In this document: piece by piece, positions 35,131 through 45,701 of the stretch
How positions within the stretch are numbered: the stretch's first letter is position 1
How the letters are laid out: every line of letters begins with the position of its first letter
Source: Talinum fruticosum
Taxonomy: Eukaryota; Streptophyta; Magnoliopsida; Caryophyllales; Talinaceae
DNA: 64,000 bases
Assembly: GCA_021018815.1 (NCBI GenBank)
Contig: JAITYX010000144.1
Span: 248,001-312,000, forward strand
Direction: 5' to 3'
The notes under the pieces: generated by a model
What the model was told of the DNA's origin: nothing
Database searches by the model: none
What the model saw: only the letters and a program-made list of their open reading frames with translations
Position numbers and translations under genes: made by a program

Positions 35131-35789
35131 CTTTAGAGCAGAGCATAAATCTTCTTTCCATTCGAAACTAAGAAGACTTAAAAGAACTATGATATGAAGA
35201 AATGAATGATTGTGCATGTTGAACAAGAAAGAAAGAACCAATGATTTATGAAATGCACGATTGAACTCAAGAAGAAGAATAAGAACAACAACGAATCTTG
35301 ATTTCATAAGAAATGAATACGATAAGAACTAAGATATGATTTACGTGATGAATGCTTTACATGATGAATGATTCTATGACTTACTTGAGTAGAAAGACGA
35401 ATGAAGCATGTTTGATTGAATTCATGAGCAATTGATGTCATTATGTTTCTCGGCAACTTGGTAAGTTTAGAATCTCGCATGTCTTACGCATGTATGATCC
35501 GAATCGCATGTTATGAATGAATTGTGAACTTATGTGTGTTTGTTAATGAATTAATGTGCAAAGTGAAACCGGGGTTGGGTTTGAATTATTCACCGGGCTA
35601 GTGAGCTCATAACCTCACCAACATTTCGGTACGAAGTTAAGACTCCTTGGAGTTGCTTTTGGCTTTTAGAAGAAGCGAACCATCGGATAGGACTTCTCCG
35701 GACTTATTATGTACTTTATGTTTTTCATGTTGTAAAGACTGGTTGTATGTGAACTTAAGTTTTGATTAAGAATGTAAAAGCCCTATGTG

Positions 35790-35895
35790 ATTACTCCGAG
35801 CGTGTGGCTCGTTGAGTTTGCGTTGTGTTTACTCCGAGCGTGTGGCTCGTTGAGGTTGTGTTGTTGATACTCCGAGCGTGTGGCTCGTTGAGTTT
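35790..35895 (+). repeat. Three-copy tandem repeat, CTCCGAGCGTGTGGCTCG core
   Basis: Three copies of ACTCCGAGCGTGTGGCTCGT followed by TGAG(T/G)TT, spaced about 42 bp, near the 3' end of the gypsy LTR. The core is itself partly palindromic (CGAGC...GCTCG). Confidence 0.9.
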
Positions 35896-36120
35896 AAGAT
35901 TGTGTTTCATGCAGGGTTAGGGCTTTAAGCCTATGGGATTAGCCATATTATAGAGGAAACCGTGGCGAAATTCCCGTAAAAACCTTCGAAAACCTAGAAC
36001 CACGCTTCGCCAATCCAAGAAACGGTTATTAACCCTAAGTTGAGATCTTAAGCAGCCTTAGGGGTTCCTCTCGGGAACCCTGGCATGTAATACTCCTAGG
36101 GTGGGTCTAGGGGTGTTACA

Positions 36121-38631
36121 TCCCTCCCCCTCCCCCAAAAAAATTGAAGAAAAACTAACAATGTGAGCATTTCAATCTCAATTCAACCAAAAACCTCCAA
36201 ATTCTCCAACTATTTAAGAACCCATGTCATTTATTGATGCATAACACCCAACGCCGCCCCCTTCTAAAAAGAGAAATCTTTAATCAAACTACAGCTAACA
36301 ATCACTAACGAGTGAAGGCCTTTGTATTGTGTTTCTTTACACGCACCCACACTAAGAGAGTGAAGATGTCCTCATTTGGCTCTAGATTAAAAACCTTTTA
36401 GTGCTCAATTGGAATTTTGGTAGTGATTAGAAAACTTTCCCTTCCCTTCCCAAGATGCATTTTAATGATGTATCCTCAGGGATGTAGGATGTTTAATTGG
36501 AGGGGCATGTAAAATTTGGTGGTAGTATTTTCTGTCTATTGTTCTTTTGCAAGTGCAATCTGGAGTCAACGAAAATAGCTTATTCCATAACCGAATGTTG
36601 ACAACTTTGAAGATTGTCATGAGAGAGGGATTTAGTTATTATAATTTGGGGATTTAGGATCTATTCTTTGCTTGTGCTTGAATAAACTTGCTTTGAAACT
36701 GTTGGTCTTCCGTTAGTGTGCTTGTGACTCGAGCGTGGCAGCTTATGTGGATTTGCTTCGGTTTCATGCCTAAATTTAATTCAAATTATATCATATGTTT
36801 GTTTCGTACATAAATTCTACTTCATTTTTGGTTCGTTTCCTATTGCAAACCCATATGTGTTTCGAGATTCTGTTTATGCTTTTTTGATCCCTAGTTTTAT
36901 GTGAACAATAGTTGCTCAAGACAAAGTAATCTAGATAACGAGTTCATCATGTCTATATATTATTCAGAAACCATGTTTATTTAAGTAGTAATTCTACTTC
37001 CTTCATGTCTATATATTATTCAACAAACGATGTTTAAGTAGCAATTTACTTAAAAATTAGAGGAGTTAAAACTTCCACTAAAAATCCAAAATCCAAAATG
37101 CAAATGGATCCACCTTCATCACAATCACCGAATCCCAAATTCAAATCATTCAATTACATTAATTTACTCAAACGAAGAGAACTCGAAACAAAAAGATTAC
37201 AAAATTTTGATTGAACCCTAAAACTCAAAATTTTGATTGAATAATATGATATGTCATCTGCTCTATCTTATCTCGAACTCAAATTAAATTAGTCTCACTT
37301 AACTCCTTCATTGCGAAAACCCTAAAAAAAATTACGAAAGAAAAACAAACAGAGCAACAGACTCTCGGAATTTTTAGAACTTTAGAAAACCCCATTATTA
37401 TCATATACATGTTGTGATCACTTTGTTCTGCAAACATGTGCCTCCAGACTTCATAAGAAAAATCCTATAACCATGAAATTCTTTTCCTTTTTTTTATTAG
37501 AAATAAAAAATATTAGATAAAAAGGATGAGTCCTCTTCAGCTAGATACACATCAAGCATAAATGAGTTTAAAAATGAGGGTTATTATCTCGGTTGACGTA
37601 GACATATCCAAGAAATGGTTTCTTTAGATTTTGCAATTATTGCATCCTAAAATGAAATTTCTATTCCTAGTTTAATATTTTCCCACCACTCGTGGTAATC
37701 TTTGTAAATCCCCACAAACCCGTCCGGACCCAAGCAACGCTTTTCGAATTCTCTATCTCTCTCCTCATTTTCAGAATAGAGGAGAGGATAAACACAAACA
37801 AATATTTTTATTCTTTTCCGAATTCTCAGTCCAATGAACGAGAGGAGAGGATAAATCCAAAAACAATAGTGAGAATTTCAAACCGCTTGGAAATTCAAGA
37901 AGAAAGAGAGAGAGAGAGAAAGAGGGAGGCTGGAGTTTATCTATAAAATTAAAAGAGAAATCGAAAAAGGAGAACTCAATTGGGAATCGGAATTGTAGTA
38001 GGCAAAGATAGATAAAAAGTTGGGAATTTATCTCTAAGACGCAAAACACCGATCTTTTTGCTCTTCGCCCAAACACCCACTGCCCAGTTCAAGCCCTAAA
38101 ACAAACTCCATTCGAGAAATTGAGACTGCTTGGAAATGTAAGAATTCTCTGTCCAATGAACAGAGGAGAAGATAAACCCAAAAAAAAAAAAAAAAACAGA
38201 GTGATTTTGAAACCGCTTGGAAATTCAAGAAGAAGGAGAGAGAGAGAGAAATAGAGGTTGGCCTTAATAGGAAGAACCCTAGATTGCAAATTTGAAGGTG
38301 GTGATATACAATACCCATAGACAATAAACTCATCATTCATAAACCAAAATCTCAAAATCCCTCAAAACTAACGAGAAAAGTAACATAAATTCGAATCACA
38401 CAACCTTCAAATTACATCAATTTACTCACAACCAAAAGAGCGACAGAGCAAGAGCCACAAAACAATTGAGAAAATGAGAAAGTGAGAGAGAGAGAGACAT
38501 AGAGAGACAGAGAGAAAGATGCATTATTGGAAAGTGATATTCATGGATTATCGGGTATTATCGTTATCAAAATTGTCACAACTTTAATATGTACATATAT
38601 ATTAAATAACTATGTAATACTTTATTTTGTA
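36121..38631. other. AT-rich intergenic DNA with a duplicated GA-rich segment
   Basis: No gene was recognised. A segment at 37820-37924 (GAATTCTCAGTCCAATGAAC ... AACCGCTTGGAAATTCAAG ... (GA)n) recurs at 38142-38253 in direct orientation with small indels and an A-run expansion. The order looks like a duplicated purine-rich leader of some lost gene. The other frames here are low-complexity translations. Confidence 0.6.
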
Positions 38632-40860
38632 GTGTGATGAGATATTTGGCATCATAGAAGGTGATGATAACATTAGTAGATGGATGAATGTTTTGATAAC
38701 TGGCAAGGTTCATCATATCTCCGATTTGTCGATTACAATTGCATTAGATGGAGAGAAAAAGTGGTCACCAATATATTGAGGTTGATTTTCACACCTAGAA
38801 CAACACTTCTTGGCATTATTAATGATTGTGATGAAATTCCTTACCAGCACCTACCACATTTGGTGCCATTCATCAATGTCCCACCACATCCGCGATCGCA
38901 AGCTAATGTCATTGGCAAATATAGTTTATAAATTCAAATTTTTTATGGTATTTATACATTTATTTTTTCAAGTACGCTTAATATATTTACTTTTTTGTAC
39001 GGATATCATCGGTATGGTGGTTTATGTATCCCCTATGGAAAGGACAAGAAATAATGGAATTGCAAAGCGCGAAGTGCTACTTTGTGATATACGAGTGTGT
39101 TATCATGACGCTAACACTTTTATGCTTACTTATCAATGCATCTTTGTTACCTAACATTCGTGCATATAATCTATATGTATAGGATGCATTCTTTGAGGTT
39201 AACTTTGTGGGGAGATTTTGCGGAAGTGGAGGGCACTTATCTTCATCATTCTTTGTACAATGAAGTTGTACTTCTTGCTTCTAGAGTACATGTTAGAGAC
39301 TATAATGGTACTTCTACTATCCAAATAAAGTATATTTCATTTGTAAAATTGTTCAATTTTGGTCATTATGATGGTATACATTTATAATGTGTATTTTCTA
39401 CATATTTTGATTTTAGGGATATCAATGTCTACTTTACCAATTAATGGATTGGTGATTAATCCTAAAATTGAAGCAACACGAGTCTTGGAAGGATGGTACT
39501 TATAGCATTATATTCAATTTTCATACTTAATACAAATATTTGAACACACCTAATAATTTTATTGCATGTATTAGGTATTCTAGTACTCGAAGGTATGGTA
39601 GATCACTTTGATTTCATTCGTAAGAGAACTCTACGGATTGTGCATATGGAGAAGTTGTTCGCTGCTACGAGGATTACGTTGGGCGAGTACGGATCTAGGC
39701 CAAATGTAAAGCACACTTCTCAATTTCATATAAATTTCCTACTTCTAAATTTTATATTGTGATATTATAAGTTTTCTATACATACAGGTGAAATATTTCA
39801 GGATTTTTGTATATGTTAGTGACATTTACCCCATGGTTTATGATGCTTGCATTAATTGCAAAAGAGTGCCCATACTTATGTATGGGCATTGAATATACCT
39901 TATTGCACATGTCGAGCTCCAACAGATATCACTCAAAAAGGTTTGTTATACTCAAATTTTTGTTATTGATATATACTTCTTATTACACATTATCTACTGA
40001 ATGATAACATTATTATTCACTATCTTATTCAAATTATAGGTACTTCTTGAAGGTTCTTTTAAAACATCATACATATTATAGAACATGTACTGTTCTCCAT
40101 GATGATGTTCGAATTCTTCTCCATGCAAGCACGATAAACTTAGATACATATGCATCACATGTATTTTACTAACCATTGCATTCCATAGCATTTATTACAT
40201 ATCAATAATATTTCCACATTATGTTTTCCTGCACTAGTATGGGGAGCTTTCATTGTACGCTATTATAGATAATTACCTAGATAAACCATGGGTATTTGTT
40301 ATTGAGCCTCCACGCAATCAAGAATTAGAAGAACCTATCACTCTTATTACATCTGTTGATTGGGAGGAAGAGTCACTTACAAAATATCAATTCTACATAT
40401 ATAAGGTACACAATATACGATGTTCGAATTCTTCTCCATGCAAGCACGATAAACTTAGATACATATGCATCACATGTATTTTACTAACCATTGCATTCCA
40501 TAGCATTTATTACATATCAATAATATTTCCACATTATGTTTTCCTGCAGCCGTATGGGGAGCTTTCATTGTACGCTATTATAGATGATTACCTAGATAAA
40601 CCATGGGTATTTGTTATTGAGCCTCCACGCAATCAAAAATTAGAAGAACCTATCACTCTTATTATATCTCGTTGATTGGGAGGAAGAGGTTTATCACTTA
40701 CAAAATATCAATTCTACATATATAAGGTACACAATATACGCACATGATATTAATATTCTAACATTTTTGTAACAAAATATAACTCTATCATGATTCCCTG
40801 TAGTTACAAGTAGAGTAAGAAGAGTAAGAGAAGTTTTCGTGAGCCTGCGCCATCAATGAA
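38632..40860 (+). pseudogene. RPA70-like (DUF223/OB-fold) ssDNA-binding protein pseudogene
   Basis: Exon-like pieces in order: DIIGMVVYVSPMERTRNNGI (39002 on) with REVLLCDIR; SLRLTLWGDFAEVEGTYL then VVLLASRVHVRDYNGTSTIQ (39189-39320); a NPKIEATRVLEGWY piece (39458-39502); and YDACINCKRVP (39838-39870), the first half of the RPA C-terminal zinc ribbon. Pieces are separated by AT-rich intron-like gaps. Family role: replication protein A large subunit OB folds bind single-stranded DNA; Helitrons often encode a version. Stops and the tandem duplication at 40104-40738 show it is defunct. Confidence 0.65.
40104..40738 (+). repeat. Direct tandem duplication, two units of about 315 bp
   Basis: Unit 1 (40104-40418) and unit 2 (40419-about 40738) both begin GATGTTCGAATTCTTCTCC and end AAGGTACACAATATAC. 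They differ at only a handful of sites: CACTAG/CAGCCG, GATAAT/GATGAT, AAGAATT/AAAAATT, TCTGTTG/TCTCGTTG, and a small change near the end. This is a recent duplication inside the Helitron's RPA-like region. Confidence 0.93.
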
Positions 40861-41045
40861 CTCAACATTATGTCATTTGCCTTGATCTCTCTTTTAATAT
40901 TTAATCCCTACTATTTTGACATGTTAAGATATTATTTTTTACAAACACATGTATTTATGACGTTATCGCTTTCATTACCGTAAGTATTTTTAATAAACAT
41001 TTACTTTACTAATTCATTGTTCACTAAGGTCTATTATATTAATTG

Positions 41046-41070
41046 CGTGCATAGCACGGGTCCAAACTAG
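41046..41070 (+). other. Helitron 3' terminal hairpin and CTAG end
   Basis: CGTGC-ATA-GCACG stem-loop, then 8 bases, then CTAG|T. Plant Helitrons end with a GC-rich hairpin about 10-12 bp before CTRR. The stem looks shortened, since the 5' arm has TTGCGTGC where CCCGTGC would pair fully with the GGG after the 3' arm. Confidence 0.65.
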
Positions 41071-41469
41071 TGAATAATTAAAACCAAAAATAACTTGTCT
41101 GTTCAATGTTGAAAAATGGAATTTTTGTACAATAAAATTATTATCCGTACGAAGAAAGTGCACAAAAATTATTATTTTACAATAGATCATTTTTTATTCG
41201 ATTATGACAATAGATCATTAAAATAACTTAACTTTGTTTTTTGGACTTATAAATTTCTGATAGAATTTTACAATGCCACACCCATTTTATATTACCTAAT
41301 GACACAATGAATATATTTTGTCATAAATTCAATCAAAGTTTTCATGTTGTCCAATCTTCAAGTACTTGGAAACCCAGAATAAAAACAACAACAAAAAAAA
41401 AAAGAAACCCAGAATTAAAAAAAAAAAGAGAGAGAGAAAGAGATTTTGCTTGATATCTATACTTAAAAT

Positions 41470-42430
41470 CATATTTGACGTAAAGCGGGTTCGGGTCGGG
41501 CCCGGGTCCAAGTTTAAAAAGTTAAATGGGTCTGGTCCGATCGGACCCGACCCATTGCTATCCCTAGATAAGCTTTAGATATAATATTAAATTTAAATTC
41601 AAATTTATATCCCAAGAGTCCTACCTATGTGGAATGTGGAGAAGGAGAAGGAGAAGGAGAAGGAAAGTTAACAGTTTACCTTTAAATTACATAATTCCAT
41701 AGAAATTGGACACATTAGATCTAGACCCGACAATCGAGTCATTCGGTTTAGGTTTAATTCGGGTTAAGTTCGGTTTGGGTCGACTTTGAGTCGATCTCGT
41801 TCGGATCCGATTCGGATTCGCTCGGGTCAACTTCGATTCGGGTAAACTTCGGGTCGAACTCGGTCGGGTTCGGTTCGGTTTCGCTTTGGTCAACTTTGAT
41901 TCGAGTAAACTTCAGGTTGATCTCGTTCGGGTTCGGTTCGATTTTGGTTCGGGTCAACTTTGTTTCGGTTCAACTTCGGGTCAATCTCGTTCGGGTCGGG
42001 TTTAGATTCGGTTCGGGTTACTTTCGAATCGGGTCAACTTCGGGTCGTAATTGGGTCACTTTTTGGATCAAAATCGATTCAAAATTGTACCACTATAGGC
42101 ACAAAACTCTATCTCGAGAGACCCACCAAAAAAATGTGGGTTGGGTCACTTTTATTCGGGTTAAATCGGTTCGAGTCCGATTCGGTTCGGGTCATTTTGG
42201 GTTCGGTTCATAATCGGGTCAATCATATTTGGGGTTGGATCGCTTTCGGTTCCGGTCCGATTCGGCTTCATTAGATTTCGGGTCGGTTCGGTTCGGTTCG
42301 GTCGGTTCATTTCGGTTTTCGAGTTAAAATCGGTTCAACTGCTTTCGGATGTTGGTTTGGTTTGTGTTTCGGGTCGTTCGTGTTGACTCGTTCGATTTGG
42401 GTCGGTTTTATCAAGTTTATTTAGATCCTA
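41470..42430. repeat. Degenerate GGTTCGGGTC-type short-repeat block
   Basis: Almost the whole interval is built from variants of (A)CTTCGGGTC and GGTTCGGGT with drifting period, especially 41745-42415. A GAAGGA run (41641-41664) lies inside. Translation gives artificial Arg/Asn/Pro/Thr-rich (minus) or Phe/Gly/Val/Arg-rich (plus) proteins. I see no gene. A smaller GACCGG-rich relative lies at 16960-17900. Confidence 0.75.
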
Positions 42431-42554
42431 GATTTAAAAACCTTCGATTGCCTAGTACTTCAAAAAAATAAGAAAGCAAATGACAATGTAAAGAAGCATT
42501 TTGATTTTAGCCATTCCTTCCTATAATCTTTTTAGAACCATCTAAAAGTGATAA

Positions 42555-42820
42555 ATTTTCCATACCATTGAAAAGAGTAACAATTTCCGATACGAGTTAT
42601 GTTTTTGCTATGAGTATTAATGAAGCTCAAAGACAAACTTTAGAACGAGTTGGAATATACCTACCTCAGCCACATTTTTCACATGGACTGTTATATGTAA
42701 CATTATCGAGAGAAAAAACTAAAGATTCTATCAAAATACTAATAAAATCAAATTCGGATAAAGTGAATGATGATTATACAAAAAAAATATTGTCTAAAGG
42801 GAAATATTTAGAAAGTTGAA
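42555..42820 (+). pseudogene. Helitron PIF1-like helicase C-terminal fragment
   Basis: The frame 42568-42819 contains FAMSINEAQRQTLERVGIYL, then PQPHFSHGLLYVTLSR and DSIKILI. In Helitron Rep/helicase proteins this is helicase motif V/VI territory (AMTINKSQGQT...VALSR). The NKSQGQ residues are changed to NEAQRQ. Only the last 85 codons or so remain. It lies beyond the Helitron end at 41070, so it comes from a different Helitron copy. Confidence 0.8.
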
Positions 42821-42897
42821 CACAATTAGCACTCTTACAATAAGTATATGAAATTATTTCTTAATTATTCATCTACATAAATTCCACTAAATAAAGC

Positions 42898-42984
42898 AAT
42901 ACTTTATATAGATTCTCTCCGGATGATTCTCTACACACATGAATACTTTATATAGATTCTCTCCAGATGATTCTCTACACACAT
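42898..42984. repeat. Two tandem copies of a 43-44 bp unit
   Basis: AATACTTTATATAGATTCTC followed by TCC(G/A)GATGATTCTCTACACACAT occurs twice in a row, with one G/A difference. It lies just past the Helitron helicase fragment; the rest of 42830-43200 is AT-rich with no feature seen. Confidence 0.9.
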
Positions 42985-43212
42985 GCATTATAATCTACAA
43001 TACTAAGTCAAAATTCAAAGAATAATCTCATCTCAATTGATAAGGAAAATACCGTTTCCTTCTATGCATATCTATTAGATTAAGGTAAGTACTTTGAAAA
43101 AAATTATAAAACTATGCATTTATTGAAAAGTTTATATTAATTACATAGTTATCTTACTTGTATGAAACATTAACACAACGAGAGTACTTGGATATATATC
43201 TATTTCAAAGTC

Positions 43213-43590
43213 TCAAGTTGCTAACTGTTTTCGGAGAAAACGGGTATGATGATGTGGATGATGATTCGAAGGGAGAGAGGATTTACTACTCCGATCGCGA
43301 GGGCATTGCTTGATCGGATGGAGTCCACGTGGCAGCTGCGGAACCTGCAAAAGGTGAAGCCCGGGAGTGGATCCCGGAGAACGCAAGTTAGTGTGACGAA
43401 CTAAATGAGCGAATCCAGGAAAATCTTCCTTGATGTGCGTGAAAGGGGAATTTCGGGGATTTTGGGATTTGCTTACCGGAGTAAGGCTTTTTAAGGGATT
43501 TGTGAGACTTTCCAAGAGAGGAAAGTGTTGGGATTGATGTCTTGAACTTATCTTTGATGGGGGCGGGGAGGGGGTAGGTGAGTATTTATA
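43213..43590 (-). CDS. Unidentified minus-strand frame with upstream TATA-like box
   Basis: A 100-codon frame (43515-43213) is Pro/His/Ser/Arg-rich and ends SNHHPHHHTRFLRKQLAT. On the minus strand a TATAAATA box (complement at 43581-43588) lies about 70 bp upstream of the ATG, a plausible promoter spacing. I recognise no domain. It may be a small gene, a retroelement leader, or chance in a GC-richer stretch. It is arranged head-to-head with the plus-strand frame starting near 43951. Confidence 0.3.
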   Translation of the reverse strand, partial: YKYSPTPSPPPSKISSRHQSQHFPLLESLTNPLKSLTPVSKSQNPRNSPFTHIKEDFPGFAHLVRHTNLRSPGSTPGLHLLQVPQLPRGLHPIKQCPRDRSSKSSLPSNHHPHHHTRFLRKQLAT

Positions 43591-43867
43591 GAGGAATTTA
43601 ACGGGGTAAGGTAGTAATTTACCGTAATGATGACGGAAACCCTAGCCCCGGTGGGATTTTGGGCCTTACCGAGGCTCGGCGAGGGTTGGTTTGGGCTTGT
43701 GTCTCCATTGTCCGACTGATTAGACACAGCTAGCTAATGATGTGGTGGGTGAGTTGGAACCGACCGAGAAATATCCGGATCATTTAGCCCCTCACGTTCT
43801 ACTTGCACGCTTCTCACGGTGGGCGGGTGGAATATGGAGCATCTATGTTACGACTTTGTGACCCCAA

Positions 43868-44421
43868 GTCTTTATAAATAGATGGTGAATTGGAGGAGGG
43901 TAGTAAACTCTCACTCATTCGCTCATTTCTTTGTTGTTGCTCGGACGAAGATGAGTCCTAGATCGCTCCCTGCCGATTACCAAAGATTGTACCCAATCTT
44001 CAGCAAGGCTCGAGCGAGAGGAGATAACTCGTGCAACCCATCGCCCCATCTTTGTCATAGAGACTTTCTACCAGCTTCTCATTGAAGACGCGAGCGAACA
44101 TAAGTTTGTAAGTGCTTGGTGACTACGAGGTGCTATGGTCAGCCTTATAATGCTCTAACCGGGATTATCTCGAGGCTCGGGTAGAGCACGATCGTGAACG
44201 TCTCATCGAGTTCCGGATGAGGAATTCAAGCTCCTCGAGGAGCGACGTGGCTGGAGGAGGCGCCACTTCCAGCGTTGGCTTGTCGTCTTATCCTTCCTTA
44301 GAGAGCAGCGAGTTAGTGGATGGTCCTTCTTCCCGCTCCTCTCGGGGCCGAAAGGACTTGCCCAAAGCGAAGGGGAGGAACCTCCCTTCAAAGAAGAAAA
44401 GGAACTTTCCTAAGAAGAAAT
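43868..44421 (+). CDS. Unidentified small basic protein frame with TATA box (broken)
   Basis: A TATAAATA box (43874-43881) precedes an ATG at 43951 (MSPRSLPADYQRLYPIFSKA). Switching frame after about 30 codons gives a plausible continuation (IFVIETFYQLLIEDASEHKF). From about 44170 a third frame reads RDYLEARVEHDRERLIEFRM and runs through a Ser-rich stretch to a very basic C-terminus (KKKRNFPKKK) ending at the TGA at 44419-44421. A GTAAGT donor-like site at 44114 could instead mark an intron. No family is recognised. Confidence 0.35.
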
Positions 44422-44611
44422 GAGGTGGTGACCATGGTTCTTCTTTTGTCCTTGTAGTGTAGTAGTAGCGTTGTATCCCTTCTCGCTTGAACTTTAAATA
44501 CTTTGTCCTTATTATAATGGCATGCTTTGCACCTTTGTTAACCATGCTCGGATCTAGGGTGTTTTTTACCATAGCCACCACACCCTTTTTCTTTCTCCTC
44601 CTACCATGGCA

Positions 44612-44648
<37 letters not shown>

Positions 44649-44730
44649 CCATCGGCAATGTTGCCGGCGATTTTCTTGTGTATGTGAGAGAGTGAACTAG
44701 GAGTTAATGAAATTATATATATATATATAT
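44422..44730. other. Spacer with CT and AT microsatellites
   Basis: Contains a (CT)n run (about 44617-44645) and an (AT)n run (about 44713-44730) directly before the MULE left end. The 156-codon minus-strand frame across this interval is a composition artefact with GA-repeat-encoded Arg/Glu. Confidence 0.7.
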
Positions 44731-45070
44731 CAAGTAAGCACCCCCTATAGGTAAGCACTTCTAATCTTGACCCTTTAATCTTAATCCAACGGTCTACATT
44801 AATCGGCTATTATTAACAATTTAAAAAAAAAAGAAAAATATCAAAAAAAATAATGAGGGGTCGATCGTTGCAATTCTATCGACGTTCACAAAAACTACGA
44901 GTGCACTCTTTCTCTTTCTCTACCTCTCGCATCCCCTCCCTCCCTCTCTACCTCTCACCGCTGGCAGCAACTACTCCATCGCCGGCACCCGCCTCCGCTC
45001 GCTGCCGGTAACGTTCGTTCACTCGCCGGCCACCCTGTCGCCCCAACTCCAGCGACATTTCAGCCCGAGT
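44731..45070 (+). repeat. MULE left terminal inverted repeat
   Basis: Shares with the right TIR, inverted: CAAGTAAGCACC, TCTTAATCCAACGGTCTACA, ATTAATCGGC, AATGAGGGGTCGAT, CTACCTCTCGCATCCCCTCC, TCGCCGGCAC and GTAACGTTCGT. The inner part is CT-rich and GC-rich, like a leader. Confidence 0.9.
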
Positions 45071-45128
45071 CACGAGGCTAACGTAGGTTCCATTGCTCGA
45101 AAATTACGGCCACCTGGACTTGTCATCA

Positions 45129-45219
45129 TGGCTACATCACCTGAAAATTGCAGCACCGACACCGGCGGTCTCATTTTCGCCGGAAAAGAGCTTGCCGACT
45201 TCGTCAATGCTAGAAACCG
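45129..45219 (+). CDS. Possible first exon of the MULE transposase transcript
   Basis: An ATG at 45129 opens 30 codons (MATSPENCSTDTGGLIFAGK ...) that reach a GTAAGA donor-like site at 45220. It sits just inside the TIR in the transposase orientation. The next candidate exon starts around 45690 after TTTGTAG. Nothing in the peptide identifies it, so the exon call rests on position and splice context only. Confidence 0.3.
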
Positions 45220-45701
45220 AAAGTAAGAATATATTTTTCCTGTAAAAAGTTAAGTGGGGGTGGGGCGGACTTGTGTGTTTTTGTTTATATTAATTTAATT
45301 GGTTTTATAGATTATTACTTTTAGTTAGTTCAATTGGTTTTATAGATTACCATAATGAAAGTTTAGTGATGGTTAAATAGGTTTTATGGAGATTCAAGCT
45401 AATAGTGACTAAGTTGTTAAGTGTAGTTTAAAGTATTGAGGTTACATCAATCCATTTTCATATTGAGGTTAATTTAGAGTATATGTTAATCTTCTCTCTT
45501 GCTTTCACCGTATTAGTTTGTCATAGTGATTATATTGAGCAATGTTGCTTTCAGATCGAATGTCCTCTATTTGACAAAATTTAGAGTATATGTTAATTTT
45601 GCTCTCTCGCTATAGTAATAGATTAGGGACTTTTGTAGATGATATGGAAGCAATGCTGAATTTATAGTGTTAATTTTTAGTTCATTACTTTTGTAGATGA
45701 T

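Larger units (their letters stand above)
33135..36120. mobile_element. Solo LTR of a Ty3/gypsy (Tekay/Del-like) element, about 3 kb
   Basis: The block starts TGTGAGACCCCTA and ends TAGGGGTGTTACA, near-perfect inverted ends of the TGTAACACCCCTA type common in large chromovirus LTRs. Flanks are TCCTT (33130-33134) and TCCCT (36121-36125), a 5-bp duplication with one mismatch. No gag or pol adjoins either side. The interior has a very purine- and GC-rich part (33400-33960) and two short-repeat arrays. The minus-strand frames at 33458-34001 are by-products of that composition. Confidence 0.8.
38632..41070 (+). mobile_element. Helitron 3' part carrying an RPA70-like pseudogene
   Basis: A Helitron-type 3' terminus ends at 41070: a short hairpin CGTGC-ATA-GCACG (41046-41058), then GGTCCAAACTAG, followed by T, as expected for insertion between A and T. 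Upstream lies an RPA-like ssDNA-binding gene, a typical plant Helitron passenger or accessory gene. The 5' TC end was not located, and no Rep/helicase adjoins, so the copy is internally deleted or 5' truncated. Confidence 0.6.

Noticed and set aside
35790..35895. Three regularly spaced repeats considered as a CRISPR-like array
   Set aside because: Only three tandem units with similar 'spacers', inside a plant LTR; ordinary tandem duplication.
41687..42274. Several overlapping frames of 67-105 codons on both strands
   Set aside because: All derive from GGTTCGGGTC-type short repeats and show period-driven amino-acid patterns.
44288..44758. 156-codon minus-strand frame
   Set aside because: Contains a GA/CT microsatellite translated as Glu/Arg repeats and crosses the MULE boundary.
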